A program made the position numbers and the translations under genes. A model generated the notes under the pieces. It was not told the origin of the DNA, ran no database searches, and worked only from the letters and a program-made list of their open reading frames with translations. Of a DNA stretch of 19,894 nt, positions 7,062-14,456 are shown one piece after another. Each line of letters starts with the position of its first letter. Position 1 is the stretch's first letter. This DNA is from Nitriliruptoraceae bacterium (GTDB taxonomy: Bacteria; Actinomycetota; Nitriliruptoria; Nitriliruptorales; Nitriliruptoraceae). Location: NCBI GenBank assembly GCA_007134165.1, contig SLLJ01000391.1:1-19894 (forward strand), in the 5' to 3' direction.

Positions 7062-8465
7062 TCAGCCGCTGCCGGTGTCCACCTCGGAGGCGCGGTTGGC
7101 GGCGAGCGCCTCGGGGTCGAAGGGTTCCACGAGGACGACGGCGCCGTCGACACCATGGACCCGCACCGGGGTGCCGACCTTCGCCCGCTTGGTGTCCCCG
7201 GTCCAGCGGGCCCGCCACAGCGCACCATCGAGGTAGATGTGACCCTCGGGGTTGAGCACCGAGCGCACGGTGCCGAACCGCCCCACGAGGTCCTCGACCG
7301 CGGTGCCCTCCGGGCCGGCCTGCGCACGCAGCACGGTGGTCATGATCAGCACGAAGAACACCAGCACGGTGAGCGTGGTTGCGCCCACCAGCCACCACGG
7401 GAGTGCCAGCTGCTCGGAGGCGTAGAAGCGCAGCGAACCGATCACGAAGGAGGCCGTCGCGGCCAGGGTGATCGGCCCGAATCCGGCGACAGCGGTGTCC
7501 AGCGCGTACAGCAGCAGGCCCAGCACGACCAGAGCCACCGCCCACCAGGTGACCGGCAGCACGGTCAGGCCAAAGCCCCCGATCGCAACGGTGATGATGC
7601 CGGCGAGGCCGGCGACGCCGAAGCCAGGTTGGAAGACCTCGAACAGCAGCAGACCGAGGCCGACGACCAGCAGCAGGTAGATGAACGGCGCCGTCGTGGC
7701 GGCGTGCAACAGCCGACGCACGAGCCCAAGGCTGTGGAACCGCACGCCGAGCTCATCGCTGCGCATTCGCAGGGTGACCTGCTGCCCCGCGGCCGCGACC
7801 GAGACGCCATCGAGCTCCACCAGCAGCGGTTCGAGCCCCTCGACCCGCCGGACAACGAGCCCAGCCGCCTCCAACTCGTCGACACCAACGGCCTCGGTCA
7901 GCAGCCGCTCGACGATCTCCGGGTCGGCGCCGGAAGCGGCGAGGCGTTCGGTCACGTAGTCGCGCTCGTCGAAACTCTGGTCGCGAGCGCCGAGGTCCGC
8001 GGGGGCCAGCGGACCGATGGTGGCATCGCTGGCGATGGCCGGCACCGATGACGCCAGCCACAGCAGTCCGGCCGCGCCCACCGCCTGGGCACCGCGCCCC
8101 AGCGGGCCGATCAGCACGGCCACCGGCACCGGCGACTCGGCCACGGTGTCGAGCAGGTCGTCGAGGTCCAGCGAGACCCCACCGGGAGACGAGTACTGCA
8201 GCACCACCAGATCGGAGCCACGCTCGTCGGCCAGAGCGATCACGTCGCGGATCTGTGCGGCCACCGGAGGGTCGATGAAGCCGCCACGCAGCGGCAGGAC
8301 CTCCACCACCACCTCAGCGTCGCTGAGGTCCCCGAACTCGACCCGGCCGGGGTCAGCCGGGTCTCCTTGGGCGGCTGCGACCCCCGGGAGCAGCGGAAGC
8401 ATCAGCCCAACGACGAGCAGGGCGAGCAGAAGGAATCGGCCGGTGGCCGGGATCAGAGCGCGCAT
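7062..8465 (-). CDS. NfeD-family membrane protein with degenerate ClpP-like domain
   Basis: This encodes 467 residues. There is a signal peptide at about 1-32 (hydrophobic 10-30, AAA-Q cleavage region). A ClpP/crotonase-like domain at about 50-210 includes SSPGG (92-96) and SPVPVAVLIGP (111-121). Four or more membrane segments follow, at about 260-278, 283-303, 306-325, 332-346 and 356-378. A soluble OB-fold NfeD domain closes the protein at about 388-447 (VGRFGTVRSVLNPEGHIYLDGALWRA). In active NfeD proteases the nucleophile lies in an AASAG-like motif; here the equivalent reads AQAVGAAG (126-133), and the usual downstream catalytic Lys is not seen, so proteolysis is probably lost. Partners in other bacteria are stomatin-like proteins; none is visible here. 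It is divergent from the Get3-like operon, with a possible leaderless start. Confidence 0.85.
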   Translation of the reverse strand: MRALIPATGRFLLLALLVVGLMLPLLPGVAAAQGDPADPGRVEFGDLSDAEVVVEVLPLRGGFIDPPVAAQIRDVIALADERGSDLVVLQYSSPGGVSLDLDDLLDTVAESPVPVAVLIGPLGRGAQAVGAAGLLWLASSVPAIASDATIGPLAPADLGARDQSFDERDYVTERLAASGADPEIVERLLTEAVGVDELEAAGLVVRRVEGLEPLLVELDGVSVAAAGQQVTLRMRSDELGVRFHSLGLVRRLLHAATTAPFIYLLLVVGLGLLLFEVFQPGFGVAGLAGIITVAIGGFGLTVLPVTWWAVALVVLGLLLYALDTAVAGFGPITLAATASFVIGSLRFYASEQLALPWWLVGATTLTVLVFFVLIMTTVLRAQAGPEGTAVEDLVGRFGTVRSVLNPEGHIYLDGALWRARWTGDTKRAKVGTPVRVHGVDGAVVLVEPFDPEALAANRASEVDTGSG

Positions 8466-8471
8466 GGGTCA

Positions 8472-8477
8472 AGGGTA
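8472..8477 (-). promoter_or_regulatory. Candidate -10 element of the NfeD gene (leaderless start)
   Basis: On the minus strand TACCCT (fits TANNNT) is followed by exactly 6 bases and then ATG 8465. No Shine-Dalgarno lies in front of this ATG. The spacing fits a leaderless mRNA beginning at the start codon, which is common in Actinobacteria. No convincing -35 was found. Confidence 0.35.
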
Positions 8478-8618
8478 CCGGCGGGACCCCCCGGCCCTGA
8501 ACCCGCCGGTCCACACGGCCCGCCCACACCCCCTCACCGCGTCGACACCACCCCACGCCGTCGACGCCACGGCACCCCGTCCAGACCATCAGGCCCGCGC
8601 GAACCCCGCGTGGCGTCC

Positions 8619-8624
8619 TAGGAT
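8619..8624 (+). promoter_or_regulatory. Candidate -10 element of the Get3-like operon (leaderless start)
   Basis: TAGGAT (fits TANNNT) ends 8 bases before ATG 8633, and no Shine-Dalgarno is present in front of that ATG. This arrangement suggests a leaderless transcript for the operon. It lies in the 167-base region shared with the divergent NfeD gene. Confidence 0.35.
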
Positions 8625-8632
8625 CTGTCCCC

Positions 8633-9685
8633 ATGTCGGCTGCTGCGCTCCCGGGGTTCGACGGGTTGTTCCCGTCGAACGTGCTCATCGTGACCGGCAA
8701 GGGTGGCGTGGGCAAGACCACCGTGGCCGCCTCACTGGCCCTGGCCGGCGTCGCCTCGGGCCGCCGTACGCTGCTGGTCGAAGTCGAAGGGCGGCAGGGT
8801 TTCAGCCGGAGCTTCGGCACGCAGCCCTGGGACTACACCGAACGCGAGTTCCGGCCCGGGCTCTTCGGGTGCGCGATCGACCCTGCCGACGCGGTCTACG
8901 AGTACTTGGAACTGTTCTACGGTCTCAAGCGGGTGCAGTGGGTCATGGAACGCTCTCACGCACTCGACTTCGTGACCACGGCCGCGCCGGGGCTGCGCGA
9001 CCTGCTGCTGGTCGGCAAGCTCTACGAGATCGAGGCACGCAAGCGACCCGACGGACGCCGCGCCTACGATCTGATCGTGGTCGACGCCCCGCCGACCGGC
9101 CGCATCGTCCCGTTCCTGCAGGCACCGGAGGCCGTGACCGAGATCGTGCGGGTGGGGCCGATCCGGCGCCAGTCGAGCCAGATCCGCGACATGCTCGGCA
9201 ACCCGGGCCGGGTCCGGGCCGTCATCGTCACCCTGCTCGAGGAGATGCCGGTGCGCGAGACCATCGAAGGGGTCCGGGCGCTGCGCGGCGCGGGTGTCGC
9301 CCTGGGCCCGGTGATCGCCAACCAGCAGCGCAGTCCGCGGCTGGACGCCGGGGCCGCGGCCGCGATCACCGGCCTGTCGCCCGCCGCGCTGCGTGCCCGG
9401 GCGACCGAGCTCGGCGTAGATCTTCCGGTCGGCACCGCCGAGCTCGCGCTCGGCCTCGCCGCCGACCACCACGACCGAGTCGTGCTCGAGAGCGAGCTGC
9501 TCGCGGAGCTGCAGGAGCAGACGGCGGTACCGGTGCTCACCCTGCCGCAGCTCACCCGGGCGACCTTCGACGACGACGATCTCGAGGTGCTCGCCGACGT
9601 CCTCGCCCTGCAGGTCGGGGAGGCCGGTCCCCGTGCCCGCGAGGCGCTCGGACCGGACGCACCGACCAGGGGGGAGCGCCCGTGA
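8633..9685 (+). CDS. Get3/ArsA-like ATPase, first subunit (Rv3679-like)
   Basis: This encodes 350 residues. It has a deviant Walker A motif with the signature lysine, GKGGVGKT (22-29), and a switch II-like DAPPTGR (151-157). In place of the DPAHNL switch I of ArsA/Get3 the sequence reads VEGRQGF (51-57), so the usual catalytic Asp is missing. The family couples ATP hydrolysis to dimer opening and closing; eukaryotic Get3 delivers tail-anchored proteins, while the mycobacterial pair Rv3679-Rv3680 has been described as a Get3-like complex. No arsenite-binding Cys cluster is evident, so an arsenical pump role is unlikely. The stop overlaps the start of the second ATPase gene by 4 bases, pointing to equimolar coupled synthesis. 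The start is ATG 8633, probably leaderless. Confidence 0.9.
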   Translation: MSAAALPGFDGLFPSNVLIVTGKGGVGKTTVAASLALAGVASGRRTLLVEVEGRQGFSRSFGTQPWDYTEREFRPGLFGCAIDPADAVYEYLELFYGLKRVQWVMERSHALDFVTTAAPGLRDLLLVGKLYEIEARKRPDGRRAYDLIVVDAPPTGRIVPFLQAPEAVTEIVRVGPIRRQSSQIRDMLGNPGRVRAVIVTLLEEMPVRETIEGVRALRGAGVALGPVIANQQRSPRLDAGAAAAITGLSPAALRARATELGVDLPVGTAELALGLAADHHDRVVLESELLAELQEQTAVPVLTLPQLTRATFDDDDLEVLADVLALQVGEAGPRAREALGPDAPTRGERP

Positions 9686-10821
9686 GCCTCGCGCAGGCCC
9701 GCAGCCGCCACCTCGGCGAGGCGGTCGCCGACAGTCGGGTGCTGGTGACCACCGGAGCCGGGGGCGTGGGCAAGACCACCTCCGCGGCCGCTCTGGGCTA
9801 CGCCGGCGCCCGCGCCGGTCGCCGCACGCTGGTGCTGACCATCGACCCCGCCCGCCGCCTGGCCCAGGCCCTCGGGATCGAACACCTCGACGACGAACCG
9901 GCCCGAGTCCCGGTCGTGGCCCCCGACGGCGGCGAACTGTGGGCCATGATGCTCGACATGCAGACCACCTTCGACCGGCTCATCGACCGCCATGCGACCT
10001 CGCCCGACAACGCCCGGGCGATCAAGGCCAACCGCATCTACCGCACCCTGGCCTCGACCCTGTCGGGGACCCAGGAGTACATGGCCATGGAACGGCTGCA
10101 CGAGTTGCACGACACCGGCGAGTGGGACCTGCTGGTGATCGACACGCCGCCGACGCGCTCGGCTCTGGACTTCCTCGACGCGCCCAAGCGCATGACCTCC
10201 TTCCTCGAAGGCCGCCTGCTGACCCTGCTGCTCAAGCCGGGGATGATCGCCGGGAGGGGTCTGGGCCGGGTGGTGGGCGCTGGAGCCACCGCGTTAATGC
10301 GGGTCGCCGGCAAGGTCACCGGGATGGAGTTGCTCGAGGACCTCGCGGACTTCTTCCGCAACTTCGAGGGCATGTACGACGGCTTCAAGCAGCGTGCCGA
10401 GGAGGTGCTGGGGCTCCTGCAGCACCCCCGGTCGCGGTTCGTGGTGGTGACCACGCCCGAACCCCCACCGCTACGCGAGGCCCGGTTCTTCCTCCAGCGC
10501 CTCGAGCAGGAGGGACTGCACGCCGCGGGGGTCGTCGTCAACCGGATCCACCCCCTGCCCCCGCCCGAGCCCTCCGACGACGCCCTGCGGGCAGCCGCGG
10601 CGGCCGGCGGTGACGACGACCTCGCCCGCGGAGTCACGGGAATCCTCGAGGTGCTCGCCGACGTGCGCAACCTCGCCGAACGTCAGCGACGGGATGTCAA
10701 CGCCGCCCTGTTCGGCGTCCGGGTGCACACCGTCGTCGACGTGCCGCTGCTCGGTCAGGACGTGCACGACGCGACCGGGCTCGAGACGATCGCCACGACG
10801 CTGACCACGAGGACCGTCTGA
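9682..10821 (+). CDS. Get3/ArsA-like ATPase, second subunit (Rv3680-like)
   Basis: This encodes 379 residues. The P-loop reads GAGGVGKT (25-32): the signature lysine of the deviant Walker A is replaced by Ala26, while the phosphate-binding K31 remains. Switch I is intact, DPARRL (55-60), and switch II reads DTPPTRS (154-160). A long segment (about 190-270) rich in Leu, Met and Phe contains FFRNFEGMYDGF and may form the helical client-binding region. The GTG start overlaps the previous stop (GTGA) and has GGGGAG upstream; the frame runs further upstream within the first gene but is not family-like there. The complementary motif losses in the two subunits suggest an obligate heterodimer with one composite active site. 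The last base is shared with the start codon of the YbjN-domain gene. Confidence 0.9.
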   Translation: MSLAQARSRHLGEAVADSRVLVTTGAGGVGKTTSAAALGYAGARAGRRTLVLTIDPARRLAQALGIEHLDDEPARVPVVAPDGGELWAMMLDMQTTFDRLIDRHATSPDNARAIKANRIYRTLASTLSGTQEYMAMERLHELHDTGEWDLLVIDTPPTRSALDFLDAPKRMTSFLEGRLLTLLLKPGMIAGRGLGRVVGAGATALMRVAGKVTGMELLEDLADFFRNFEGMYDGFKQRAEEVLGLLQHPRSRFVVVTTPEPPPLREARFFLQRLEQEGLHAAGVVVNRIHPLPPPEPSDDALRAAAAAGGDDDLARGVTGILEVLADVRNLAERQRRDVNAALFGVRVHTVVDVPLLGQDVHDATGLETIATTLTTRTV

Positions 10822-11570
10822 TGCCCACTGACGAGGATCCGCCCGCCAGCGACACACCGTCGACGGATTCGTCGAGTTGGCGGCGAGGCCCCGATCCCGA
10901 CGCCCCGCCATGGGCGCGGGAACGGCGGCCCGACGAGCCCGACGAGCCCGACGAACCACCGGAGAAACCCGACGAGCGCGACCCGGGGGGCGGCGAGGGC
11001 CAGGATGGCGCCCATGATCTCGCTGTGCGCCGAGCGCCTGCGCCGGGTCGCCCACCCCGGCGCACCGGGGTCTTCGTGGATGCCGACGACCTGCGCGAGC
11101 ACGTTGGCGCCCTGCTCCGGGTCCTGCTCGGCGGCTACGAGGTCGATGCCTTCGGCAACTTCACCTTCGTGCACGAAAGCGCCCGGGTGTTCGTGACGGT
11201 CGGTGCCAGCCCCATGGGCCCACAGGTCGGGGTGTTCTCGGTCACCAACCTCGACCTCGACCTGACCCCGCCACTGGCCGCTTTCCTGCTCACCACCAAC
11301 CACACGCTGGGCTTCGGCGCGTTCAGCTACGACCCGCCCAACCGGGCCGTGTGGTTGCGCCACACCCTGCTGGGCACGACCCTGGACGGCCCGGAACTGC
11401 ACGCGACCGTGGTCGCGGTGTCGACCACCGCCGCGCGTTTCGACGATGCGATCCGCGACCGGTTCGGGGGGCGCACCTTCCACGAGGCGCCCGACGACGT
11501 GCAGCGGCGGGTCGAACCTCCCGAGACCCGCGACCAACCGCCGGGACCGGGGGCCAGCGGCTACCTGTGA
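10821..11570 (+). CDS. YbjN-domain protein in the Get3-like operon
   Basis: This encodes 249 residues. The first 80 are disordered and acidic/Pro-rich with a short repeat (DEPDEPDEPPEKPDE at about 38-52). Residues about 82-205 form a YbjN-like domain: DADDLREHVGALL, the strands NFTFVH and ARVFVTVGA, then the helix LAAFLLTTNHTLGFGAF with the characteristic LLxxN segment. YbjN folds like type III secretion chaperones, so a chaperone or adaptor role is plausible but not shown. The tail is again disordered. ATG 10821 overlaps the ATPase stop (TGATG), so it is co-translated with the Get3-like pair. No equivalent gene comes to mind at this position in M. tuberculosis, which makes it a lineage-specific candidate partner. 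Confidence 0.78.
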   Translation: MPTDEDPPASDTPSTDSSSWRRGPDPDAPPWARERRPDEPDEPDEPPEKPDERDPGGGEGQDGAHDLAVRRAPAPGRPPRRTGVFVDADDLREHVGALLRVLLGGYEVDAFGNFTFVHESARVFVTVGASPMGPQVGVFSVTNLDLDLTPPLAAFLLTTNHTLGFGAFSYDPPNRAVWLRHTLLGTTLDGPELHATVVAVSTTAARFDDAIRDRFGGRTFHEAPDDVQRRVEPPETRDQPPGPGASGYL

Positions 11571-11631
11571 CCCGGGACCGGCGGGCCGAGTCCGCCGATC
11601 CACAGACCCCCAGCCTGAGGTGAACGCCGGG

Positions 11632-11637
11632 TACCCT
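11632..11637 (+). promoter_or_regulatory. Candidate -10 element of the penicillin-binding protein gene
   Basis: GGGTACCCT contains TACCCT, matching TANNNT, 62 bases before the GTG start in the 129-base gap after the YbjN gene. The same TACsCT form appears before NfeD and the tRNA. No clear -35 is visible, so this remains tentative. Confidence 0.3.
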
Positions 11638-11699
11638 GGCGTCGCCGGACCGGGTCGGGACCACCCGGCAGCGGCCTTCCCGCAGGCAAAGGCAGCGGT

Positions 11700-14456
11700 G
11701 TGTCCTCCAGAGCGACCTTCGGTGACGTCGCCGGCCACTTCGGCGCGATCCTCGCCCGCCTGATCCTGATCGCGGTCATCGTGGCGGCGATCGGTCTGCT
11801 GCTCGGCGCCATGGCGATCCCCGGCGCGCTGGCCGTCAACAGCCTGCTCGGCACCGTGCGCGACGAGGTGCTCGACGTCCCACCGCTGGGCGAGGCCGAC
11901 GTCCCGCCCCAGAACTCCTACGTCTACGCCGACGACGGCTCGGAGCTCGCCGAGCTCACCTTTGAGGAGAACCGGGTCCCGGTGGCGCTGCGCGACATCC
12001 CGGACGTCGCGATCGACGCCGTGCTGGCCACCGAGGACGCGAACTTCTACGCCCACGAGGGCGTCAACCACCTCGCCATCGTTCGCGCTGCGCTGACCAA
12101 CCTGCAGGCCGGCGGCATCGAGTCCGGGGCCTCCACCATCACCCAGCAGTACGTCAAGCTGGCCTTCCTCACCCCGGAGCAGACCCTCGGGCGCAAGATC
12201 GAGGAGGCGCTGTACGCCATCCAGATCGAGCGCGAGCTGACCAAGGACGAGATCCTCGAGCGCTACCTCAACCGCGCCTACTTCGGCAACGGCGTGTACG
12301 GCATCGGTACGGCCGCCGAGCGCTACTTCTCCAAGGACATCGGCGACATCGAACTCGGTGAGGCGGCCATGCTCGCGGGTCTGCTGCGCGCCCCGGAGGC
12401 CAACAATCCGATCCGCAGCGAGGACAATGCCCGTGCTCGGCGCGACATCGTGCTCGGGCAGATGGCCACCCACGGCTTCATCACCCGCCAGCAGGCCCAG
12501 ACCGCCATTGCCCAGCCGCTGGTCGTCGACGTCTCCGAACCGCCACCACCGGCCAACCCGTTCTGGGTCGACTGGGTCGCGCGCCTGCTGATCAGCGAGC
12601 CGCTCGCCCAGGGCCTGGGCTCGCAGCTCGACGCCTTGGAGACGATGGGGGCGAGCACCGAGGAACGCCGGCGGCGCGTGTTCCAGACCGGCCTGCGCAT
12701 CCACACGACCCTGGATCCCGAGCTGCAGCAGCTGGCCGAGGAGTCGATCCGCGAGCACCTGACCTACGCCGACGAACCACCCGAGGAGGTCGCGCGCGAG
12801 CCGATGGGCGCCCTGGTGAGCGTGGAACCCGGGACCGGGGCGATCCGGGCGCTGGCCATGGGACCCCACGAGTACGGGTCCTGCGCCGAGGACGGCAGCT
12901 GGGTCGGCGAGGACCCCGACACCGGGGAACTGCTGTGTGACCGCACCAAGGTCAACGTGGCCGTCCCGGGTGGTGGTGGCTCGGGCCGGCAGCCCGGCTC
13001 CTCGTTCAAGCCGTTCCTGATTGCCGCCGCACTCGAGTACGGCATCTCTCCGGGGCTGACCCTGGACGCCACCGGCCCACAGGAGATCGAGGGCTGCTCG
13101 GACGGCGACGGGCTGTGGGAGGTGAACAACAGCGGTGGCAACGGCATCGTGGACATGTACGAGGCGGTGGCGCGGTCCAGCAACGTCTACCACGCGCTGC
13201 TGATCGCCGACATCGGTCCGGAGCGCGCCGCCGAGATGTCCGGGCGGCTCGGCGTACCGATCCCCGACCGCGACATCTACTGCCCGCTGGCGCTCGGGGC
13301 CACCGACACCACCCCGCTGGAGATGGCGGTCGCCTACGCCACCCTGGCCAACCGAGGCGAGCACTGCGCGCCGTTCGCGATCACCCGCATCGAGGACGCC
13401 TCGGGCCGTACGATCTGGGAGCACTCGGTCGACTGTCAGCAGGTCATCGACACCGACATCGCCGACCGCGTCATCGACCTGCTCGCCGGACCCGTGGAGG
13501 CCGGGGGTACCGCCCCCGAGGCCGACCTCGGCGAGTGGCCGACCCGCGGCAAGACCGGCACCACCAACGACTTCCGTGATGCCTGGTTCACCGGCTTCGT
13601 GCGGCAACTGGCGACCGCCGCCTGGGTCGGCTACCCCAACGGCGACCGGACCTACGCCACCCAGGGGCAGGCCTTCGAGGTCTGCGGCGCGGAGCAGGCG
13701 CCGATCTGCGGTCCGGAGGGCAAGCTGCTCGACAACGTCACGATCGCCGGGGTGTACTACGACCGGGTCTTCGGCGGCACCATCCCCGCACCGATGTGGA
13801 CGACCTACATGCGCCAGGCCGTGCAGCGCTTCGAACCCGAAGGATTCGTGGATCCCGGCCCGGTACCTTCGGGGGTCGTGCCCGACCTGCTGCAGGCCGG
13901 CTCCGTCACCGAAGCCGAACAGCTCGCCCTCGAAGCCGGCTTCCGGCTCGAGACCGCGTCCGTCAGCCACTGGCGGCCCGTGGGCACCTTCGTCGAACAG
14001 ACCCCGGCGGCCGGCACCCGCCTGCCGCTGGGCAACCAGATCCTGCTCGGGATCTCGGACGGGACCGGCGACCGGCCGACGATCCCCAACGTGATCGGCA
14101 TGACCGTCGACCAGGCCTTTGACGTGCTGTCGGGCGCCGGGTACCGCGTCTTCCGCCGCGACGTCGACGTGTTCGACGAGGAGCAGGTTGGGCGAGTGAT
14201 CTCCATGAGCCCGGGTCCCGGCACGGCGATGGTCCCTGGCAGCGACAGCCGGGTCACCATCAACGTGGGCGTGCTCGCCGAGGAACCAGACCCCGACCCC
14301 GAGGACCCCGACGACGGGTCTGACGGTCCCGGCGAGCCGGACAACGGGACCGGCGATCCCGGTCCACCACCTGATCCCGCTCCGCCTCCCGAGAATCCGG
14401 GCGACGGAGGAACAGGAGGAGGCAACAACTCCGAAGGCGGCGATGGTGGTGGCTGA
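11700..14456 (+). CDS. ponA2: Class A penicillin-binding protein with two PASTA domains (PonA2-like)
   Basis: This encodes 918 residues. An N-terminal membrane anchor (about 17-42) is followed by a GT51 transglycosylase domain (about 70-250) with TEDANFYAHEG (111-121, catalytic Glu112) and GASTITQQYVK (143-153). The transpeptidase domain (about 365-700) has SSFK (434-437, nucleophile Ser434), SSN (493-495) and KTG (618-620). Two PASTA domains follow at about 722-787 and 792-858, then a disordered acidic, Pro- and Gly-rich tail (860-918). Eight extracytoplasmic cysteines (395, 413, 466, 528, 556, 579, 662, 670) could form disulfides. The enzyme polymerises and cross-links peptidoglycan outside the membrane. 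GTG 11700 has AAAGG 7 bases upstream. The stop overlaps the metallophosphoesterase start by 14 bases, matching the ponA2-Rv3683 pair in mycobacteria. Confidence 0.95.
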   Translation: MSSRATFGDVAGHFGAILARLILIAVIVAAIGLLLGAMAIPGALAVNSLLGTVRDEVLDVPPLGEADVPPQNSYVYADDGSELAELTFEENRVPVALRDIPDVAIDAVLATEDANFYAHEGVNHLAIVRAALTNLQAGGIESGASTITQQYVKLAFLTPEQTLGRKIEEALYAIQIERELTKDEILERYLNRAYFGNGVYGIGTAAERYFSKDIGDIELGEAAMLAGLLRAPEANNPIRSEDNARARRDIVLGQMATHGFITRQQAQTAIAQPLVVDVSEPPPPANPFWVDWVARLLISEPLAQGLGSQLDALETMGASTEERRRRVFQTGLRIHTTLDPELQQLAEESIREHLTYADEPPEEVAREPMGALVSVEPGTGAIRALAMGPHEYGSCAEDGSWVGEDPDTGELLCDRTKVNVAVPGGGGSGRQPGSSFKPFLIAAALEYGISPGLTLDATGPQEIEGCSDGDGLWEVNNSGGNGIVDMYEAVARSSNVYHALLIADIGPERAAEMSGRLGVPIPDRDIYCPLALGATDTTPLEMAVAYATLANRGEHCAPFAITRIEDASGRTIWEHSVDCQQVIDTDIADRVIDLLAGPVEAGGTAPEADLGEWPTRGKTGTTNDFRDAWFTGFVRQLATAAWVGYPNGDRTYATQGQAFEVCGAEQAPICGPEGKLLDNVTIAGVYYDRVFGGTIPAPMWTTYMRQAVQRFEPEGFVDPGPVPSGVVPDLLQAGSVTEAEQLALEAGFRLETASVSHWRPVGTFVEQTPAAGTRLPLGNQILLGISDGTGDRPTIPNVIGMTVDQAFDVLSGAGYRVFRRDVDVFDEEQVGRVISMSPGPGTAMVPGSDSRVTINVGVLAEEPDPDPEDPDDGSDGPGEPDNGTGDPGPPPDPAPPPENPGDGGTGGGNNSEGGDGGG

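Noticed and set aside
8017..9681. Upstream extension of the second ATPase frame back to 8017
   Set aside because: This part reads Arg/Pro-rich nonsense through the NfeD gene and the first ATPase gene; the true start is GTG 9682 with a 4-base overlap.
8633..10821. Arsenical pump ATPase genes
   Set aside because: Despite ArsA similarity, no arsB/arsR/arsC neighbour and no As-binding Cys triad is visible; the Get3-like assignment fits better.
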